This document shows positions 63,134-64,000 of a stretch of 64,000 nt of DNA, piece by piece; the stretch's first letter is position 1; every line of letters starts with the position of its first letter. The position numbers and the translations under genes were made by a program. Below the pieces are notes generated by a model. The model did no database searches, was not told where the DNA came from, and worked only from the letters and a program-made list of their open reading frames with translations. The DNA is taken from positions 434,001-498,000 of the forward strand of contig NZ_JACHLY010000002.1 in the NCBI RefSeq assembly GCF_014204715.1. Reading direction: 5' to 3'. This stretch comes from Streptomonospora salina. Its GTDB lineage: Bacteria; Actinomycetota; Actinomycetes; Streptosporangiales; Streptosporangiaceae.

Positions 63134-63532
63134 TCAGAAGCCCCGGCGGTAGGCGGCGATTTTGGCGGCCGAGGACGTGAGCGCGTTCAGCACGAAGGTC
63201 AGGTACAGCGTGTTCGCGATCCAGAAGTGCGCGGACTGCGCCAGCGTCAGGGCGAGCGCCGCCGCCGTCCCGCCCGCCAGCACGTAGAAGCCGATGTGCT
63301 CGCCGCGCCGGCGGATCCGGGCGTCGCGCTCGTCCCAGGGCTCCGTGCTGCGGGGAGCGGCGAGCATGTTCAGCACGATCCCGGCGCCGATCGCCACGAG
63401 CATCGGCCGCACATAGGAGAGTTCCCCGGCCTCGGCTCCGGGCAGTCTCGCCAGGATCACCGCGAAATAGACCGCGGCTACCGCCAGTGCGACCGCCGCG
63501 TAGCTCCACACACGCTTCTCTTCCAGTGACAT
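63134..63532 (-). CDS. small membrane protein paired with Xre regulator
   Basis: A 132-residue protein with four predicted membrane segments (VWSYAAVALAVAAVYFAVIL, VRPMLVAIGAGIVLNML, IGFYVLAGGTAAALALTLA, FWIANTLYLTFVLNALTSS) and a conserved-looking WDERDARIRRRGEHIG loop, as in DUF2178-like proteins that accompany Xre regulators. ATG 63532 is preferred; a longer frame adds residues encoded by the promoter. It starts 36 bases after a predicted transcription start. Confidence 0.8.
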   Translation of the reverse strand: MSLEEKRVWSYAAVALAVAAVYFAVILARLPGAEAGELSYVRPMLVAIGAGIVLNMLAAPRSTEPWDERDARIRRRGEHIGFYVLAGGTAAALALTLAQSAHFWIANTLYLTFVLNALTSSAAKIAAYRRGF

Positions 63533-63563
63533 CACTATCGCCGCCCGGTAATGTAAAACGAAT

Positions 63564-63603
63564 TTGACATCACCAATGTAATGCGAAGCCGACATGATGT
63601 CAA
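63564..63603 (-). promoter_or_regulatory. promoter with inverted-repeat operator
   Basis: Minus-strand TTGACA (63603-63598), 17-bp spacer, TACATT (63580-63575): a good sigma-70-type promoter. The nine-base arms TGATGTCAA (63595-63603) and TTGACATCA (63564-63572) form an inverted repeat that covers -35 and the start region, fitting self-repression by the Xre protein. Confidence 0.75.
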
Positions 63604-63682
63604 TCATGCTTAACATGGGCGACGTGGGGCCGTCAGGCCGCCGGCCCCGGGGCCGAGCGCGCGGGGCCCGGGGACCGCCGTG

Positions 63683-64000
63683 CTAGGCGGGCGCCGCCGA
63701 CTCGGGCTCCTGTGCGGAGCGCAGGCGGCGCACGGCCGATTCCAGGGACCAGGCCCCCGGCCCCAGGACGGCCACCAGCAGGAACGCCCAGCAGTAGATC
63801 GCCGCGAGTTCGCCGCCGTTGGTCAGCGGCAGCAGCCCTTGCGGCTGGTGCACCGCGAAGTAGGCGTAGGCCATCGAACCGGAGGCCAGCACCGCGCCGG
63901 AGCGGGTGAACACCCCCGCGAGGACGAGCGCTCCGCACACCAGCTGGATCAGCGCCGCCCACCAACTCGGCCACACCGCGAACTCCACTGCGGCCCCGGT
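63683..64000 (-). CDS. DoxX family membrane protein (partial)
   Basis: The frame runs off the window end, so the N-terminus is missing. The visible ~105 residues contain DoxX-type segments: FAVWPSWWAALIQLVCGALVLAGVF split as WWAALIQLVCGALVLAG, SGSMAYAYFAVHQPQGLLP (the conserved AYFxxHxPxG motif) and AAIYCWAFLLVAVLGPGAWSL. DoxX proteins are four-helix membrane proteins linked to thiol/oxidative stress. Confidence 0.9.
   Translation of the reverse strand, partial: TGAAVEFAVWPSWWAALIQLVCGALVLAGVFTRSGAVLASGSMAYAYFAVHQPQGLLPLTNGGELAAIYCWAFLLVAVLGPGAWSLESAVRRLRSAQEPESAAPA

Overview
The window is a high-GC (roughly 73-75 %) actinomycete chromosome segment. Gene order around dut / DUF3710 / cutRS / hemH / sepH matches what I remember of the Streptomyces SCO5855-SCO5871 neighbourhood. 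Mycothiol-type enzymes, a bacterial serpin (known from Thermobifida) and a family 2B encapsulin locus suggest a filamentous member of Nocardiopsaceae (Streptomonospora/Nocardiopsis-like). This placement is an inference. No tRNA, rRNA, insertion sequence, prophage or CRISPR array was seen. The only RNA gene recognised is RNase P RNA (rnpB).

1-9.7 kb: end of a TrkA-type K+ regulator, DUF3159 membrane protein, a serpin, a GNAT acetyltransferase pseudogene with an internal deletion, DUF3710, dUTPase, an archaeal-type valyl-tRNA synthetase, DUF4235, a conserved membrane-associated protein and DUF4193. 10-20.4 kb: the CutS/CutR two-component system with a duplicated repeat-plus-hairpin leader, a 55-aa protein, inositol monophosphatase, S9 peptidase, (coproporphyrin) ferrochelatase, an aldonolactone oxidase and the cell-division protein SepH. 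20.5-36 kb: two bacterial PH-domain membrane proteins, a DrrAB-like exporter with a LexA-like site upstream, Spo0M, a large BTAD/NB-ARC regulator, a PEBP lipoprotein, a membrane-anchored YDTG-repeat protein and a SulP transporter fused to a beta-carbonic anhydrase. 36-48 kb: rnpB, RNase HI/phosphatase, zinc-ribbon protein, Nif3-like protein, endonuclease IV, small membrane and Cys-rich proteins, a kinase-like ATPase, a Vms1/baeRF-type protein and Tex.

48-56.5 kb is the most unusual part. Two tandem DUF2157 membrane proteins share a 406-bp stretch with a single mismatch. Next, in transcription order (minus strand), come two family 2B encapsulin shell genes with inserted cyclic-nucleotide-binding-like domains, a polyprenyl diphosphate synthase (the expected nanocompartment cargo), an eroded ispH and a degraded pdxA start. 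The two shell genes share a perfect 314-bp block, and two very stable hairpins lie between them. The locus looks like an isoprenoid-making protein compartment whose precursor-supply genes have decayed while shell and prenyl synthase stay intact. 56.8-64 kb: transketolase, a glutamate-cysteine-ligase-like enzyme, a shortened phosphoribosyltransferase, a mycothiol-dependent-isomerase-like protein, a quinone-reductase-type dehydrogenase, an Xre regulator/membrane protein pair with a readable promoter, and a truncated DoxX gene at the edge.
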